A DNA stretch of 64,000 bases from NCBI RefSeq assembly GCF_032884065.1, contig NC_088879.1, positions 23,794,038 to 23,858,037 on the forward strand, read 5' to 3'. The DNA comes from Artemia franciscana (taxonomy: Eukaryota; Arthropoda; Branchiopoda; Anostraca; Artemiidae). Below the pieces are notes generated by a model. It saw nothing but the letters and a program-made list of their open reading frames with translations, did not search any database and was not told where the DNA came from. This document shows, one piece after another, positions 21,815 to 33,630 of this stretch. The position numbers and the translations under genes are program-made. The number at the start of each line of letters is the position of its first letter. Positions within the stretch are counted from its first letter, which is position 1.

Positions 21815-24187
21815 TCATTTTTGCAAAGCGAAAAAAAAAGCTGTTAATGTTGTATCCGGTGGATTCAGGACTCTTCGTTGCACGTTGGTTTTTGATAATA
21901 ATGGGGAATATGGAACAACCCACTGGTTATCTACTTCGATGGTGGTACCGTTACGCTTCTTTATTATTGCTGTTTTACCGCCATCTTCAGTAGATCTTCT
22001 TCTATATTGTGGGTAACCATCATTGCCAGTAATTGTGTTTGATACTAAAAGTCGAGGATATTGCTTTGTGCACCTTCCTTTGGCCATGCATGGTGAATTT
22101 TCGTTCAGTGCACCGCAAGGTCCATGTATCATATTTTTTACAATAATATCATGTAACCCCTTATCGACATTTTTATCAGGTATTTCAGCGGAAATCACAT
22201 CATCAATTTCGTTCGAAGTAATTTTTTTATGTAGCCAGATTAGTATATGTGCGTGTGGCAAACCTCGTTTTTGCCATTCCACTGAGTACATCCAGCATCG
22301 CACTGACCCAAACACTTCAAGTTTTACAATGTAGTTTATCAGTGATTTCAACTTTTGCCGGAAGACACGGGCCGTAATGTCATTCCTATGAACCGCCGAT
22401 TGTCCTTGAAGTAAAAGCTGCAGTATCTCGTCCCAAGATTGATTACATGTAAATGTAATAAATAAATCTGGACGACCATAGAGACGAACATACGCAATAG
22501 CATCTTGAGCATATTCATGCATATGACGGGGACTGCCAGCATATGACGAAGGTAAAATTGTTAATCTTCCAACGTTTGTGGTATTACCGTCATTTATAAC
22601 TGCATCTCGCAAATGAATGTATTGTTCAGAGCGGAGCTTGGTCTGATTCGGGCGGATATATAGCAAACGTTCTGATTCAATTTTAGCATACATATCAACG
22701 ACGAATTGGTGAAACAATTCACGGCATTTTAAAATATAATTTTCTTCATCCTGCCGAATCATTAGTCTATAGGAATAATAATGCATTGCACTGCATTTCT
22801 TATTCATTTCTTTGTTAGTGGCTGGATTCATCAATTTAATATTAAAGTGATAGCCGTCGGCTCCATCCCAAAAAATGATAGGATATTGTAGGGCATCGTA
22901 GCATCGATGAGTTTCAGCAATTCTTAACAACTGAGCGTTTCGCTTATGAAGAATAATATCTCGAGGTAAAAACTGATCACCGACCATAACGATTGCCACT
23001 TCGTCGATAGTTGGAGCATTGTATCTACGTACATGTTGGCCAGGAGGCGTTTTGTCAGCGGAAATAACAATTTTATGCGTATCAGTAGGCATCAAATCGA
23101 TGGCTGTTTTGAACAGACGCACTAGATTATTATTTTCGTGGAAAAGATGTTGCAATTGGGAAACGATTGTCCTTTCAACGTTGGGAGAAATTTCGCAACG
23201 TGCATTCAATTCAGAATTTCTATCACTGATGAAGTACAATTGTAAAAATTTATGATTCTCGCCTGAGAATGGTAGAAGGGACCCTGCTCTATGATAAATT
23301 TGCCCTTTTACTTTGAAAGTAGACATAAATTGATCTGGATTTTCGATTTGGGCTCCAAACGACGTCATTTGGAAACATGAGTTGTATTTTCTGATTTTTG
23401 ACAAAAAACGCTTAGATTCTGACGTAGTTCCAGTAAGGAAAGTCTTCAATGGCTCTGGTGGTGCAGCCAATAGAGGAAGTTTAACTTTTCCTGAGGCGCA
23501 ACACACTCCCATTGTTTCACCATTGAATTTCAAGGCCTTGCAATAGGGACAAATTTTAGACATTGTCCCGATTTGAACACATCTACTCAAGCTATAATCA
23601 TCGACTGGGTTGTACCTGAATGCCAGGCGATAACTTTCAGGTTGCTCTGATTCCTCGGCACGCTTTCTTTTCTTACTTTCTCTATCAGCAGCAAGCCTGA
23701 TTTCTTGATGTTCTTGTGATTCCTCGGCACGCTTTCTTTTCTTACTTTCTCTATCAGCAGCAAGCCTGATTTCTTGCTGTTCTTGTAATTCCTCGGCACG
23801 CCTTCTTTTTTCACTTTCTCTTTTAGCAGCAAGTCTGCTTCCGCGTTGCTCTGGTAGTTCCTCGGCACGCTTTCTGTTCTTTCTTTCTCTATCAGCCTCA
23901 AGCCTGTTTCCTTGCTGTTCTTTTGATTCCTCGGCACGCTTTCTGTTCTTTCTTTCTCTATCAGCCTCAAGCCTGTTTCCTTGCTGTTCTTTTGATTCCT
24001 CGGCACGCCTTCTTTTTTCACTTTCTCTTTTAGCAGCAAGTCTGCTTTCGCGTTGCTCTGGTAGTTCCTCGGCACGCTTTCTTTTCTGACTTTCTCTATC
24101 AGCAGCAAGTTTTTTGGCATAGACTCTTTGAGCATCTTCATCGGCTTTTGCCATGGTAAGTTCATCAGTCATTGTAAACTTAAACAT
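21815..24187 (-). pseudogene. Helitron Rep with N-terminal STPR-like repeats (copy B), tyrosines deleted
   Basis: Open for 790 codons from ATG at 24187. Layout: short leader; array of 23-residue repeats (about residues 24-185); cysteine cluster CPYCKALKF...CC (about residue 212); Helitron N-terminal domain; Rep motif 1 PDLFITFTCN (about 22440-22480); HUH box GLPHAHIL (22241-22264). Comparison with copy A shows that ~277 bp (1512-1788 in A), including the double-tyrosine motif KYICKY, are missing at 21888-21891. The frame then runs out at 21815. So this long ORF looks intact but lacks the catalytic tyrosines needed for DNA strand cleavage. Reaction and role are known for Helitron Rep; the loss is seen directly. 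Confidence 0.92.
23651..24125 (-). repeat. 69-bp tandem repeats encoding 23-residue STPR-like units
   Basis: The word TTCCTCGGCA (plus strand) recurs exactly every 69 bp at 23651, 23720, 23789, 23858, 23927, 23996 and 24065. The units at 23858 and 23927 are identical over all 69 bases, a sign of recent expansion. Each encodes a 23-residue unit of the form RAEE.xEQ...RLAADRESKKR, highly charged and predicted helical, as in the STPR (score-and-three-amino-acid) DNA-binding repeat of silkworm FMBP-1. Six full and two partial units are present. Confidence 0.9.
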
Positions 24188-24228
24188 TAATAGATTTCTA
24201 CGTGCACATATGTCTTAAATATCTTGAA

Positions 24229-24300
24229 TGACGTCACCGTCAAAGCAAAAATGACGACAACTAATTTCATGACGTCAGTCAACATAGAAACATGACGTCA
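24229..24300 (-). promoter_or_regulatory. Three TGACGTCA octamers in the Helitron leader
   Basis: Perfect palindromic TGACGTCA (CRE / ATF-CREB consensus) at 24229-24236, 24270-24277 and 24293-24300, between the 5' terminus (24352) and the Rep ATG (24187). The octamer recurs in short Helitrons at 19156-19163 and 27428-27435, with one-base variants at about 25961 and 25983. Position upstream of Rep suggests a promoter role; this is inference. Confidence 0.55.
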
Positions 24301-24352
24301 CCTGATCCACAGACAGACACACAGACAGACAACTTATTTTTATATATATAGA

Positions 24353-24960
24353 TTGTCAGAAATAACTGCACCCTAACAGCAAAATCCGAAAGCAACTTAT
24401 TTGTTTATAGAAAGCTTTAAAATGTGTTTCAAACAAATATACCCAAAGAGAAACAATTTTCACTTAATGGTGATTCAAGATTGATAGCTATCAAATGGGT
24501 CTAACTTAATAGTATAAGTCAATTACGAAAATAAATATGCAATAATTGGGAAAAAGAGGTTGAAACTCTTTGAGAACAACGGTGGACCGTAAGTACATCA
24601 TGTGGAGTACCATGGTCAAACTCTTACACCGAACTTTTCTTCTCTCCTAATCGTGAAAAACGAGAGAATCTCTTTTTTCTATAGATAGCAAAGATGGTCT
24701 CCTTTTTTTCACCTGGGCTAACAGACTACCGGATGTTCGTCAAAACATGTTGAATGACTCATTTAAAAGCTGCTGCTCAAATCCATCCGTTTTTTATAAA
24801 TTTGCTTTGATGGCACAAAATCAAAGTGGCATTTTTCACAGAACCACATTTTATTTAATATCGTTTTCTTATCATGCCTAATGACGTCATGCTAGATAAC
24901 GTACAAAAGACATTATGCTACACGACGTCTGACATCATGCTAAATGTGAATATTAGACGG
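24353..24960. other. No recognisable feature
   Basis: Intronic AT-rich DNA between Helitron copy B and the next repeat; nothing recognisable on either strand. Confidence 0.5.
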
Positions 24961-25655
24961 TTCTAGGCGTTTACTCCTGGAAAATACTCCCCCTCTCCTG
25001 GTGGGAAAATATCCTCATGGAAAATACCCCCCCCCCTTGGAAAAAAGACTTCAAATTTGATAATTTTATTTGAATTTTTCTTTATTATTTTCCGTAGAGG
25101 AAGCAAATTTGGTACTTGTATATTTATACGCCACTCACTCAAGTTTACGCTGTGAAAACCCGAGAACAAACCGGTATCTTCGTTAGTTTCTTTCAGCTTA
25201 GCGTGAGAAAAGAAAAAGACAAGTGATAAAATAGATAGAAAATATATAATTTGGGCTATATATTTGCTCACAAGGGGGAAGGAGGTCAGTTTGAAGTCAG
25301 AAAACAATTCTTAATTCATATTATGCAAAATAATTTTACCTTACCTATTTTGCATGCAGACCTGCTACACTTTAACCCTACCCCCACCCCCCTAATGTGC
25401 ATGTATATAGCCCAAACTTGTTTCTAAAGTAACAAAGGAAATAATGAAGAAACTGGTTTGTTCTCGAGTTTTACATATCGAAAACTTGAGTGAGTACCGT
25501 ACAAAACACATTTACTGGAATTTTTCATGGAAAGAGCCGCATTTCCTGGTATTATTTAAATACGATGAGAAATTAAATTTTAAAAAAACACAAGTTTTTT
25601 CAATTGAAAGTAAGGAGCAACATCAAAACTTAAAACGAACAGAAATTATTACGTA
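24961..25655 (+). repeat. Left arm of an inverted repeat (foldback family)
   Basis: Matches the reverse complement of about 27680-28270: ...GCCACTCACTCAAGTTTACG, GAACAAACCGGTATCTTCG, TATATTTGCTCACAAGGGGG, GTTTGTTCTCGAGTTTTACA and, at its inner end, the R1-type stretch AACTGAAAGTAAGG-like / AAAACGAACAGAAATTATTACGTA. A related single copy is at about 47160-47470. The Helitrons at 25656-27478 sit between the arms. Confidence 0.8.
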
Positions 25656-26311
<656 letters not shown>

Positions 26312-26654
26312 CTGTTGGGTGGCGCTTCGCACCATCCCAACACCAAGTTGGTCCCCCCAAGCCCCCCCCGCGCGCGTAAGTCGTTACGCGACATTGTAGT
26401 TGTGTCTCTGTCTCCCACCTGTGAATATAGATAGATATTTATGTGTTTTTAACTACGTAAAACTTGCGAATATACAACATTCTTCGATGTCCCATTGTCT
26501 GTGCATATAAATAAATTGTCAGGTTTACCAACTCTTGAACATGCAACATAAAATTGTCCATGGGAAAAACCATCCGTATTCAGATCTATACCTCATAATT
26601 CTAATGATTGCACTTGACTTTGTTGATGGTGATTTCTAATCGAACATTCCCTGT

Positions 26655-26985
26655 GTCCGCGTCGTCATTTATATATCCCCCTGTGCCCCCGGCGTCCCCG
26701 TTGTGGTTGTGTCCCTGTGTCCTGGTCGTCATTTATATTCCCAGTATCCCGGTCGTCATTTGTGTCCCAGTGTCCCAGTCTGTAATTTCTCTTTGAGCGT
26801 CCCGGTCGTCATTTATATTCCCTGTGTCTCGGTCGTCATTTGTGTCCCGGTGTCCCGGTCTGTAATTTATCTTTGAGTGTCCCGGTCGTCATTTATATGT
26901 CCCGGTCGTTATTTGTGTCCCAGTGTCCCAGTCTGTAATTTCTCTTTGAGTGTCCCGGTCGTCATTTATATTCCCTGTGCCCCGG
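26655..26985. repeat. Minisatellite built on GTCCCGGTCGTCATTTATAT
   Basis: Irregular tandem copies of a ~30-bp word (TGTCCCGGTCGTCATTTATATTCCC) alternating with GTGTCCCAGTCTGTAATTTC. It lies inside the non-autonomous Helitron and probably grew from its GTGTCCCTGTGTCCCACC subterminal motif. Confidence 0.8.
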
Positions 26986-27260
26986 TTTTTAGTTTTCTTT
27001 TTCTCCTTTATTTTTCAGTTTTTTTTCTTTTTTTAGTTTTTTTTTTCTTTTTCAGTTTTCAGTTTTTTTTAGTTTTTTTATTAGTTTTTAGTTGTTTTTT
27101 TTTCTTTTTCTTTTTTTTGTAGTTTTTACCTTTTTTTTAGTTTTTTTTAGTTTTTTTTTCTTTTTTAGTTTTTACCTTTTTTTAGTTTTTTAGCTTTTTC
27201 AGTTTTTTTAGTATTTTCTTTTTAGTTTTGTTTTGTAGTTTTTACCTTTTTTAGTTTCTT
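26986..27260. repeat. T-rich low-complexity tract
   Basis: Repeated TTTTTTAGTTTTTTTTCTTT-like words over ~270 bp within the Helitron; no coding meaning. Confidence 0.85.
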
Positions 27261-27280
27261 TCTTCTTTGTATTGATGCTA

Positions 27281-27359
27281 AAGCCAAGGTTCGAACCTGG
27301 AACCTCTCGGACCTAGAACCTGGAACATAACGCTGTACCAACTCAGCTACTTCGGCTTG
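27281..27359 (-). ncRNA. Second tRNA-like module with a longer central part
   Basis: Same ends as 25851-25919 (AAGCCGAAGTAGCTGAGTTG ... GGTTCGAACCTTGGCTT on the minus strand), with 10 extra bases between the anticodon-like and T-arm regions, resembling a variable arm. A box and B box are intact; no T4 terminator follows. Its recurrence at the same place in two Helitrons suggests that it is an old component of the element. Confidence 0.6.
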
Positions 27360-27478
27360 AATACATTCGTTTTTGAATTGGTATATTATGACTAACTTCA
27401 TGACGACATATAGCTCAATCCTTATAATGACGTCAGTCGACAGACAGACAAACAACTTATTTTTATATATATAGAAGA

Positions 27479-28270
27479 TAGATATATTGATATAAAGGAA
27501 GTTGCCTCCTCTTCAAGGCTTCACTCTTTACGCTAAAGTTTTTATTTGTAGAATTTTAAAACAAAGCTTATTATTCTAATTAAACGGCAACTGTGTTTTA
27601 GAAATCTTTCTTACAGAATTAGGACAAAAAGTCAAAACTTTGTCGAAAAGAGCGCTAAAGAGCGAAAAAGCTTCTTGAGGAAGGGACAACTCCTTTCATA
27701 TACGTAATAATTTCTATTCATTCTAAGTTTTGATGTTGCTCCTTACTTTCAGTTGAAAAAAACTTGTTTTTTCAAATTTAATTTCTGATCGCTTTTAAAT
27801 CATGCCAGGAAATCCGGCCCTCTCCTTGAAAAAATCTGGTACTTCTGTATTATAAGCCACTCACTCAAGTATACAATATGTAAAACTCGAGAACAAACCA
27901 GTTTCTTCGTTACTTTAGAAACAAATTTGGGCTATATATTTGCAGATTAGGCGAGGGGGTAAAGTATAGCGGGTATGCATGCAAAATGTGTTAGGCACAA
28001 TTATTCTGCATGCTATGAAGTAAGAATTATTTTCTGACTTCAAACTTACCCCTTTCCCCTTATGAGCAAATGTATAGCCCAAATTATATATTTTCCATCT
28101 ATTCTGTCACTTGTCTTTGTCTTTTCTCACGCTAAGCTGAAGAAAACTAACGAAGAAACCGATTTGTCCTTAAGTTTAAAACAGCGTAAACTTGAGTGAG
28201 AGGCGTATAATACACAAGTACCAAAATTCCGTCCCCCTAGGGAAACTAAAACAACAAAACTCAAATAAAA
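27479..28270 (-). repeat. Right arm of the inverted repeat (foldback family)
   Basis: Starts with an R1-type segment (CACTCTTTACGCTAAAGT ... CTAAAGAGCG), then runs as the reverse complement of 24961-25655: TTACTTTCAGTTGAAAAAAA, CTCGAGAACAAACCAGTTTC, CATGCAAAATGTGTTAGGC, CTTGAGTGAGAGGCGTATAA. The Helitron pair interrupted the original palindrome at ...ACGTA|TAT... Confidence 0.8.
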
Positions 28271-29175
28271 TTTTCAAATTTGGAAAGCCTTATTTTCAAC
28301 GGGGTTGTTTTTTGGGGGAGGGGGGATTTTCTGCGGGAGCTATTTTCCGGAGGGTAAATGTGTGTGTGTGTGTGGGGGGGGGGGGTAAACACCAGCCACT
28401 ATATAAGACATGCTAAACAGGGAATAATTTAGTTGGATTTGTAAAGACGATATCTGCACAAAACATTACGGCTATCATTTGCTCTATACCAAGTTCCAGC
28501 TAGAAAAAGTTCAGGCTTTTTTCCTGTGTGAAATTAAAACACAAATTATAGGAAAGTAACCTCTGTTACAATTGTCAACATGATTCTTATGTTTACAAAA
28601 ACAATTTTTTTAAAGCACGAAAGGCCCAAAATACATAGAATAGAGCTAAAACAGGTCAAAACTAAAGACATATCCTTTCAATGGTTCTCAGAGTTCTTGC
28701 TCGATAGCATCTTGGCCCTATTTCGGCTAAAAGTAGAGTTCTATGAGCTTCTGAATATGAAAACAAAGACACTTGACAGGAAATTCTAAAGAGTACAAGT
28801 ATTTTTTAAGTTTTTAATCCAATAGTTTTATTCCATGCAAGTATTCATAAACAAATAAGAATGTATATAAATTTTTGGAATACAACTGTTCTTGAGTCGA
28901 GATTACATATTCTCAAAAATACACTTAGCAACAGGGGAGATAGGAGGGGATTTTTATATATTAACCGTTCAAAAGGATTCCCCAGGAGAATCCTATAAAT
29001 TCAAGCGTAAAAACATACCCCTTTTGTTTTTCGTCTACTTTTCTTCTGAAGACCTAACGTGCCTGTACTTAATATCTCGAATCACAAAATCTAAAACTGC
29101 GACAGCTAGAATAGGTTATAAAGAAAATTAGAATTATATATAAACGCAACCAACAAAAATACCAATAGTTTCTAC
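28271..29175. other. Intron, no gene recognised
   Basis: Contains a (GT)n(G)n tract at about 28361-28385 and a motif-free 69-codon frame (28580-28789). Nothing else recognised before the exon at 29176. Confidence 0.5.
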
Positions 29176-29327
29176 CTGTAGAGGAATACTGAGCACAAGA
29201 CACATCTACTGTAGCATTTAATTTTATTCCAGTTACTTCAATCAGCCATTTCCTGAATTGATTATATAGATTATTTTTCAGTTCACTTACTGGGCCACTT
29301 TCCACATTCTTAAGATCCGATGACTGC
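29176..29327 (-). CDS. OGFOD1: OGFOD1-like prolyl hydroxylase, central exon
   Basis: Acceptor CTTTTTTTTCAG|GCAG (exon starts 29327), donor TCTACAG|GTAGAA (ends 29176), 152 nt. The AG left from the upstream exon completes an Arg codon, giving R-QSSDLKN...SELKNNLYNQFRKWLIEVTG...VDVSCAQYSST. This aligns along its length with the OGFOD1 stretch between the LYKFQQSDDL motif and the HxD motif. The final G completes GAT (Asp) with the next exon at 17497. The two introns around it are about 11.9 and 11.7 kb. Confidence 0.93.
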
Positions 29328-30082
29328 CTGAAAAAAAAGAAAACAAAATGATAGAAATAATTCTTCAATAGTACTGTCTGATTGAAAGTCTGAATTGATG
29401 CACACAGTCTAAATACACAGGGAGCTTGTGCGTGCGACCTAAAGATGCGTTAAGAGGGCTACCAAGTAAGTATTATGATTCAAACAGAACGTACATACCA
29501 GCAATGTGAAAACCACAAAATGAGATGAAGAACATTAATAATAGAAAAACTGACTTAGAAACGAAAGAACTGCTTTATATATTAAGGCTATTCTAAACCT
29601 GTACTTGAGTAGGGCTGTACCCTTATTTACTTGCCAAACATCAAGGAAAAATAGTTCAAAGGCAGCACACAATCCATGCAATAGCCAAGGGAAGGGTAAA
29701 ATTGTGACTACTAACGGTTGAAGCAATAGCAAGATAGTAGCAATTTAATAAGACAGATTTTTAGAAGAAAAACTGTCTACAAAAAAAATGTCCCAGTTGA
29801 TCCTGATATGGTATTGGTACAATTTATTCACATTAAACTGAAAATTAATTTGCAATTAGGAATGGAACTTTTAGAATTTCGAAAAACAGCTTTAAACACC
29901 TCAAGAAAGACATCAAACCAAATTAAAAAATTCGCCACTGAAATTGCCACTGTCAGAGGTTTATACTCACCAACCTTGAACAAAAATCAACCTTAAATTC
30001 TTGCAAAGGTAACACTGATTTTTTGCAAAGGTTCCAAATTATGCTGAAATCATCAATTTTGACGCAGATAGAGTCAAAATGT
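29328..30082. other. Intron, no gene recognised
   Basis: AT-rich. Frames at 29535-29732 (minus) and 29808-29996 (plus) have no motif or splice support. Confidence 0.5.
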
Positions 30083-31085
30083 CAAACAGTTCGTGGTAAC
30101 GAACTGTAGTAAGGAGCGACTCGGCTCAATAGTAACCAAAACCATAAAAAAAATGGAATTTTGATACCAATAGCTACATCAAAAGAATCGCATTTTAATG
30201 CTGATTTTAAATATAGAAGTTTCATCAAAGTTACGAGCCTGAGAAAATTTGCGTTATTTTAGAAAATAGGGGAAAACACACCCTAAAAGTCATAGAATCT
30301 TAACGAAAATCACACCATCAGATTCAGGGTATCAGAGAACCCTACTGTAGAAGTTTCAAGCTCCTATCTACAAAAATGTGGAATTTTGTATTTTTTGCCA
30401 GAAGGCAGATCACGGATGCGTGTTTATTTGTTGTTGTTTTTTTCCCAGGGGTGATCGTATCGACCCAATTGTCCTAGAATGTTGCGAGAGGGCTCATTCT
30501 AACGGAAATGAAAAGTTCTAGTGCCCTTTTAAACTGACCAAACAAATTGGAGGGCACCTAGGCCCCCTCCCACGCTAGTTATTTTCACAGTCCTCGTGGA
30601 AGGGGCTACAAGTTACAAACTTTGACCAGTGCTTACATATAGTAATGGTTATTGGGAAGTGTACAGTCGTTTTCAGGAGGATTTTTTGGTTGGGGGGATG
30701 GGTTAAGAAGAGGGGGATATGCTGGGGGAACTTTCCATCGAGGAATTTGTCATGGTGGAAGAAAATTTCCATGTAGGGAGCGCAGGATTTACTAGCATTA
30801 TTTAAAAAAAACGAAAAAATAAATATGAAAAGTTTTTTTTTCAGCTGGAAGTAAGGAGCAGCATTAAAACCTAAAACGAACAGAAATTATTACCCATACG
30901 AGGGGCTCACCTCCTCCTAATACCTCGCTCTTTACGGAAAAGTATTATTAGTAATTACAACTATTTATTCTACGGCTTTTGTGATTCAGGGGTCATTCTT
31001 AATGAATTGGGACGAAATTTAAGCTTTAGTGTAAAGAGCGAGGTACTGACGAGGGGGCGAACCCCCTCATATATGTAATAAAAAC
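30083..31085 (+). repeat. Dispersed repeat R1, near-complete copy
   Basis: Begins with the best-preserved R1 terminal palindrome ACAGTTCGTGGTAACGAACTGT (30086-30107). It then follows the 17787-18900 copy with about 85-90% identity, ending in the foldback part around TTTAGTGTAAAGAGCGAGGT (31025-31050) and GAACCCCCTCATATATG. Confidence 0.88.
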
Positions 31086-31149
31086 ATGAGCATACAAAAG
31101 TTCTTTACGTAAGCTAATTTATAAGTTACGTATATCTTTTACTAATAAA

Positions 31150-31664
31150 AAGATTCGTAAAAATGAAAAGTTCTAATTGTCTTTTTAATTAACCAAAAAA
31201 TCGGAGGGCAACTAGGCTTCCTCCCCCGCTGTTTTTTTCTCAAAATCATTCGATCAGAATTATGAGAAAGGCATTTAGCCAAAAAAAAAAAAAATGCAAA
31301 TTTCGTTTTAATTATTCCTCTGCGGAGAGCCAAAATCAAAACATGCATTGATTCAAAAACTTTCAGAAATTAAATAAAAAAACAAGTTTTTTTAACTGAA
31401 AGTAAGGAGCGACATTAAAATTTAAAACGAACAGAAATTACTCCGTATATGAAATGGGTTTTCCCCTCCGCAATCCCTCGCTCTTTACGCTAAAGTTTGA
31501 CTCTGCCACAATTCTAATTTTTAAAACAATTAAAATTTTTAGCGTAAAGAGCGAGGGATTGCGGAGGGGAAAACCCATTTCATATAGGGAGCAATTTCTG
31601 GTCGTTTTAAGTTTTAATGTCGCTTCTTACTTTCAGTTAAAAAAACTTGTTTTTTTTATTTAAT
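31150..31664 (+). repeat. R1 fragment ending in a near-perfect palindrome
   Basis: 31158-31280 matches the middle of R1. 31371-31496 and 31539-31664 are inverted copies of each other (about 95% identical, 126 bp each, 42-bp loop) holding TTAACTGAAAGTAAGGAGCG, AACCCATTTCATAT and TTTAGCGTAAAGAGCGAGGG. This could form a long hairpin. Confidence 0.88.
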
Positions 31665-32906
31665 AATCTTCAAAAGAAGCAGGTAGTTGAGACTTAACCA
31701 GGTATCATCATCAATGGTATTATTTTCAACCTGTGACACTTAAGCAGGCTCACCATTTGATATTGTTGACTGTCCAGAATAAGAGTTCATTATTAACCCT
31801 GACTTTGCACTTTTCACCGAATCGGACACTTATCTCCTCAAGTCGCCAGCTAAAAAACATTCTTTTAAGCATATGAGCCTGTGTTCACCAATTTTTGGGC
31901 TAGTAATTATTTCTATAGACGTGCCATACTTCAGCACAATCCTTTTCTTCAGAGTTCTGAAATTTTCTCTTCCACTGAAAGTCAAAGTGCAGCTTCAGCT
32001 CACTAAATGAATGGACTCTCATCAAAAAACAGTAATGTAGATTGTCAAGTAGCTTAACGAGAATGACCTCTTCTATTTTCAGCCTTTCGTCTTTTTCACC
32101 CTTCTTTTTGATAAAAAAGACCATTCACTTTTATTGGTACTAAGCCTTAAGTCTCCTTGGCCTAATCCTAATGGAATGTCTTTCCACCTTATTCACAGCA
32201 AGGGTTAGTTCTGTGCTGACTTTAACCCACAAAAAAAAAGACAACATGACTTGTATTCAAAATTCTCTTCGAATTGAGTTTATGTCACTGCGAAGTATTT
32301 GCTTTCTGTTATTTGACAAACAGTGATTGTGTTTAGTCAGAAGACTCCTGATGAATTTTGCAGGAATAGAATTTCTGGTGACATATTTTCTACAGGGCCG
32401 AAAGAAGGGCGATTGGAACGACTTGGCCTAATCGGACCCCGCGTTTGAAAGGGACCCGCACTGCCATCAAAATGAACAATGTAAGCATCATTTTCAAGGC
32501 TAACCCCAATTAAAAATGTCTGATATCAACAATGAATCAGGAAAGATTAAATAGTCTAGCAATTATGTTGATTGAAAGTGAAGAGGTAATGAAATTAGAT
32601 TTTCAAACAGTTTTAGGAGAATTTATAGAACAAAACTTAGAAATATATAAATGAATTTATTCATATTCGGTGATGCAAATTTCAAAATGCGTTTTCAGTA
32701 GTTTCACAATATCCAAAAGACAAAAACGTAAATCAACGTAAGCTTAAAGTAAGGACAAACAAGGACAAAAACATAAGCTCATAATAAACAAACTGGGCCA
32801 TTAAATGAAACAAGATGAAAACCTGAGATATGTAAATGCACGATGAATATGAACAACCTAGACCATCAAGTGACAAGACCAATCTGAGCAGTAAAGGCAA
32901 GGAGCA
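31665..32906. other. Intron, no gene recognised
   Basis: Frames at 31900-32124 and 32733-32936 (minus) lack motifs. No repeat recognised within this window. Confidence 0.45.
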
Positions 32907-33630
32907 TTGAAAAGTGTCTGAAGCAATGATAAACAAATTTGAAGAACAAAGAAATACGTGGTTAGATGATACACGACAGCAAGAACAAAGAAATTACAAG
33001 CAACAGTCGGATTCAGAACGTGTCAAAAAATAAAAGCGAAGAACAAAGAATTGATGGGTTAGCAGACACACGAAAGTGAGTATCGAAACGAGTAAAAAAT
33101 GACAGTGAAGAACGAATAATTGCAATGTTAGGAGACAAGCGACAGCAAGAATCAGAATGAGTAAAAATAAAAGTGAAGAAAGAAATATTACATTAAAAGA
33201 ACAAGTCTATCCCAATTTTCGACACCAACAAACTGTGACACAAAACCAAGTAAAAGCCCGCAAAGATGCCGTAAACTGCGCAAGTGTTAGTTGCAAGTCA
33301 TTGGGACCTTTCAATGCTATATGTATTCACTGTGGAGTCCACCATTTTCCCACAGGAAAAATAGTCAACAAAGGTAATTTATTTCAGGGTTGCTGTCTGC
33401 TTTGTCGATTTGCATTGCTACCTCCATAATTGTCGAATGAATTGGTTTGGTCTATTATAGGACATCACTTGCTCTCTTAAGAGTTTTACAAACAAATACA
33501 AAACTCAAACTTACGTTAAGATTCATTCAACTTAAGCGCTGATCAAACCATCAATAATCGTAATATTTTCAGCTTCAAAGTAGCAGGACAAATTTATCAA
33601 AGAATTAATTTAGTGGCAAAACCATCATAG
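32907..33630 (+). pseudogene. Old Helitron Rep relic of another lineage, with 23-residue repeats
   Basis: Plus strand, unlike the other Helitrons. Several decayed units of the type RVKNKSEEQRI.GLADTR are spaced ~23 codons apart (32940-33180). Then comes an open stretch (33157-33429) with LGPFNAICIHCGVHHF...GNLFQGCC, equivalent to the cysteine cluster after the STPR array in copies A and B. Further on, FKVAGQIYQRINLV (about 33570-33615) matches FKVKGQIYHRAGSLLP of copy B. Multiple stops and frameshifts are present. HUH, tyrosine and helicase parts were not found. It shows that the repeat-Cys-Rep layout is older than copies A and B. Confidence 0.7.

Larger units (their letters stand above)
18901..24352 (-). 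mobile_element. Helitron copy B with both termini (composite)
   Basis: Minus-strand Helitron of 5452 bp. The 5' end TCTATATATATAAAAATAAG starts at 24352 with T at 24353 on the plus strand. The 3' end is hairpin plus CTAG at 18904-18901, flanked by A at 18900 (plus strand). This is TC...hairpin-CTAG inserted between A and T, the Helitron hallmark. It encodes Rep (21815-24187) and a Pif1-like helicase (19245-21783), both broken. The 3' terminal ~330 bp are a separate short element (18901-19233) that has replaced the original right end. It lies in sense orientation within a large intron of the OGFOD1-like gene. Confidence 0.92.
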
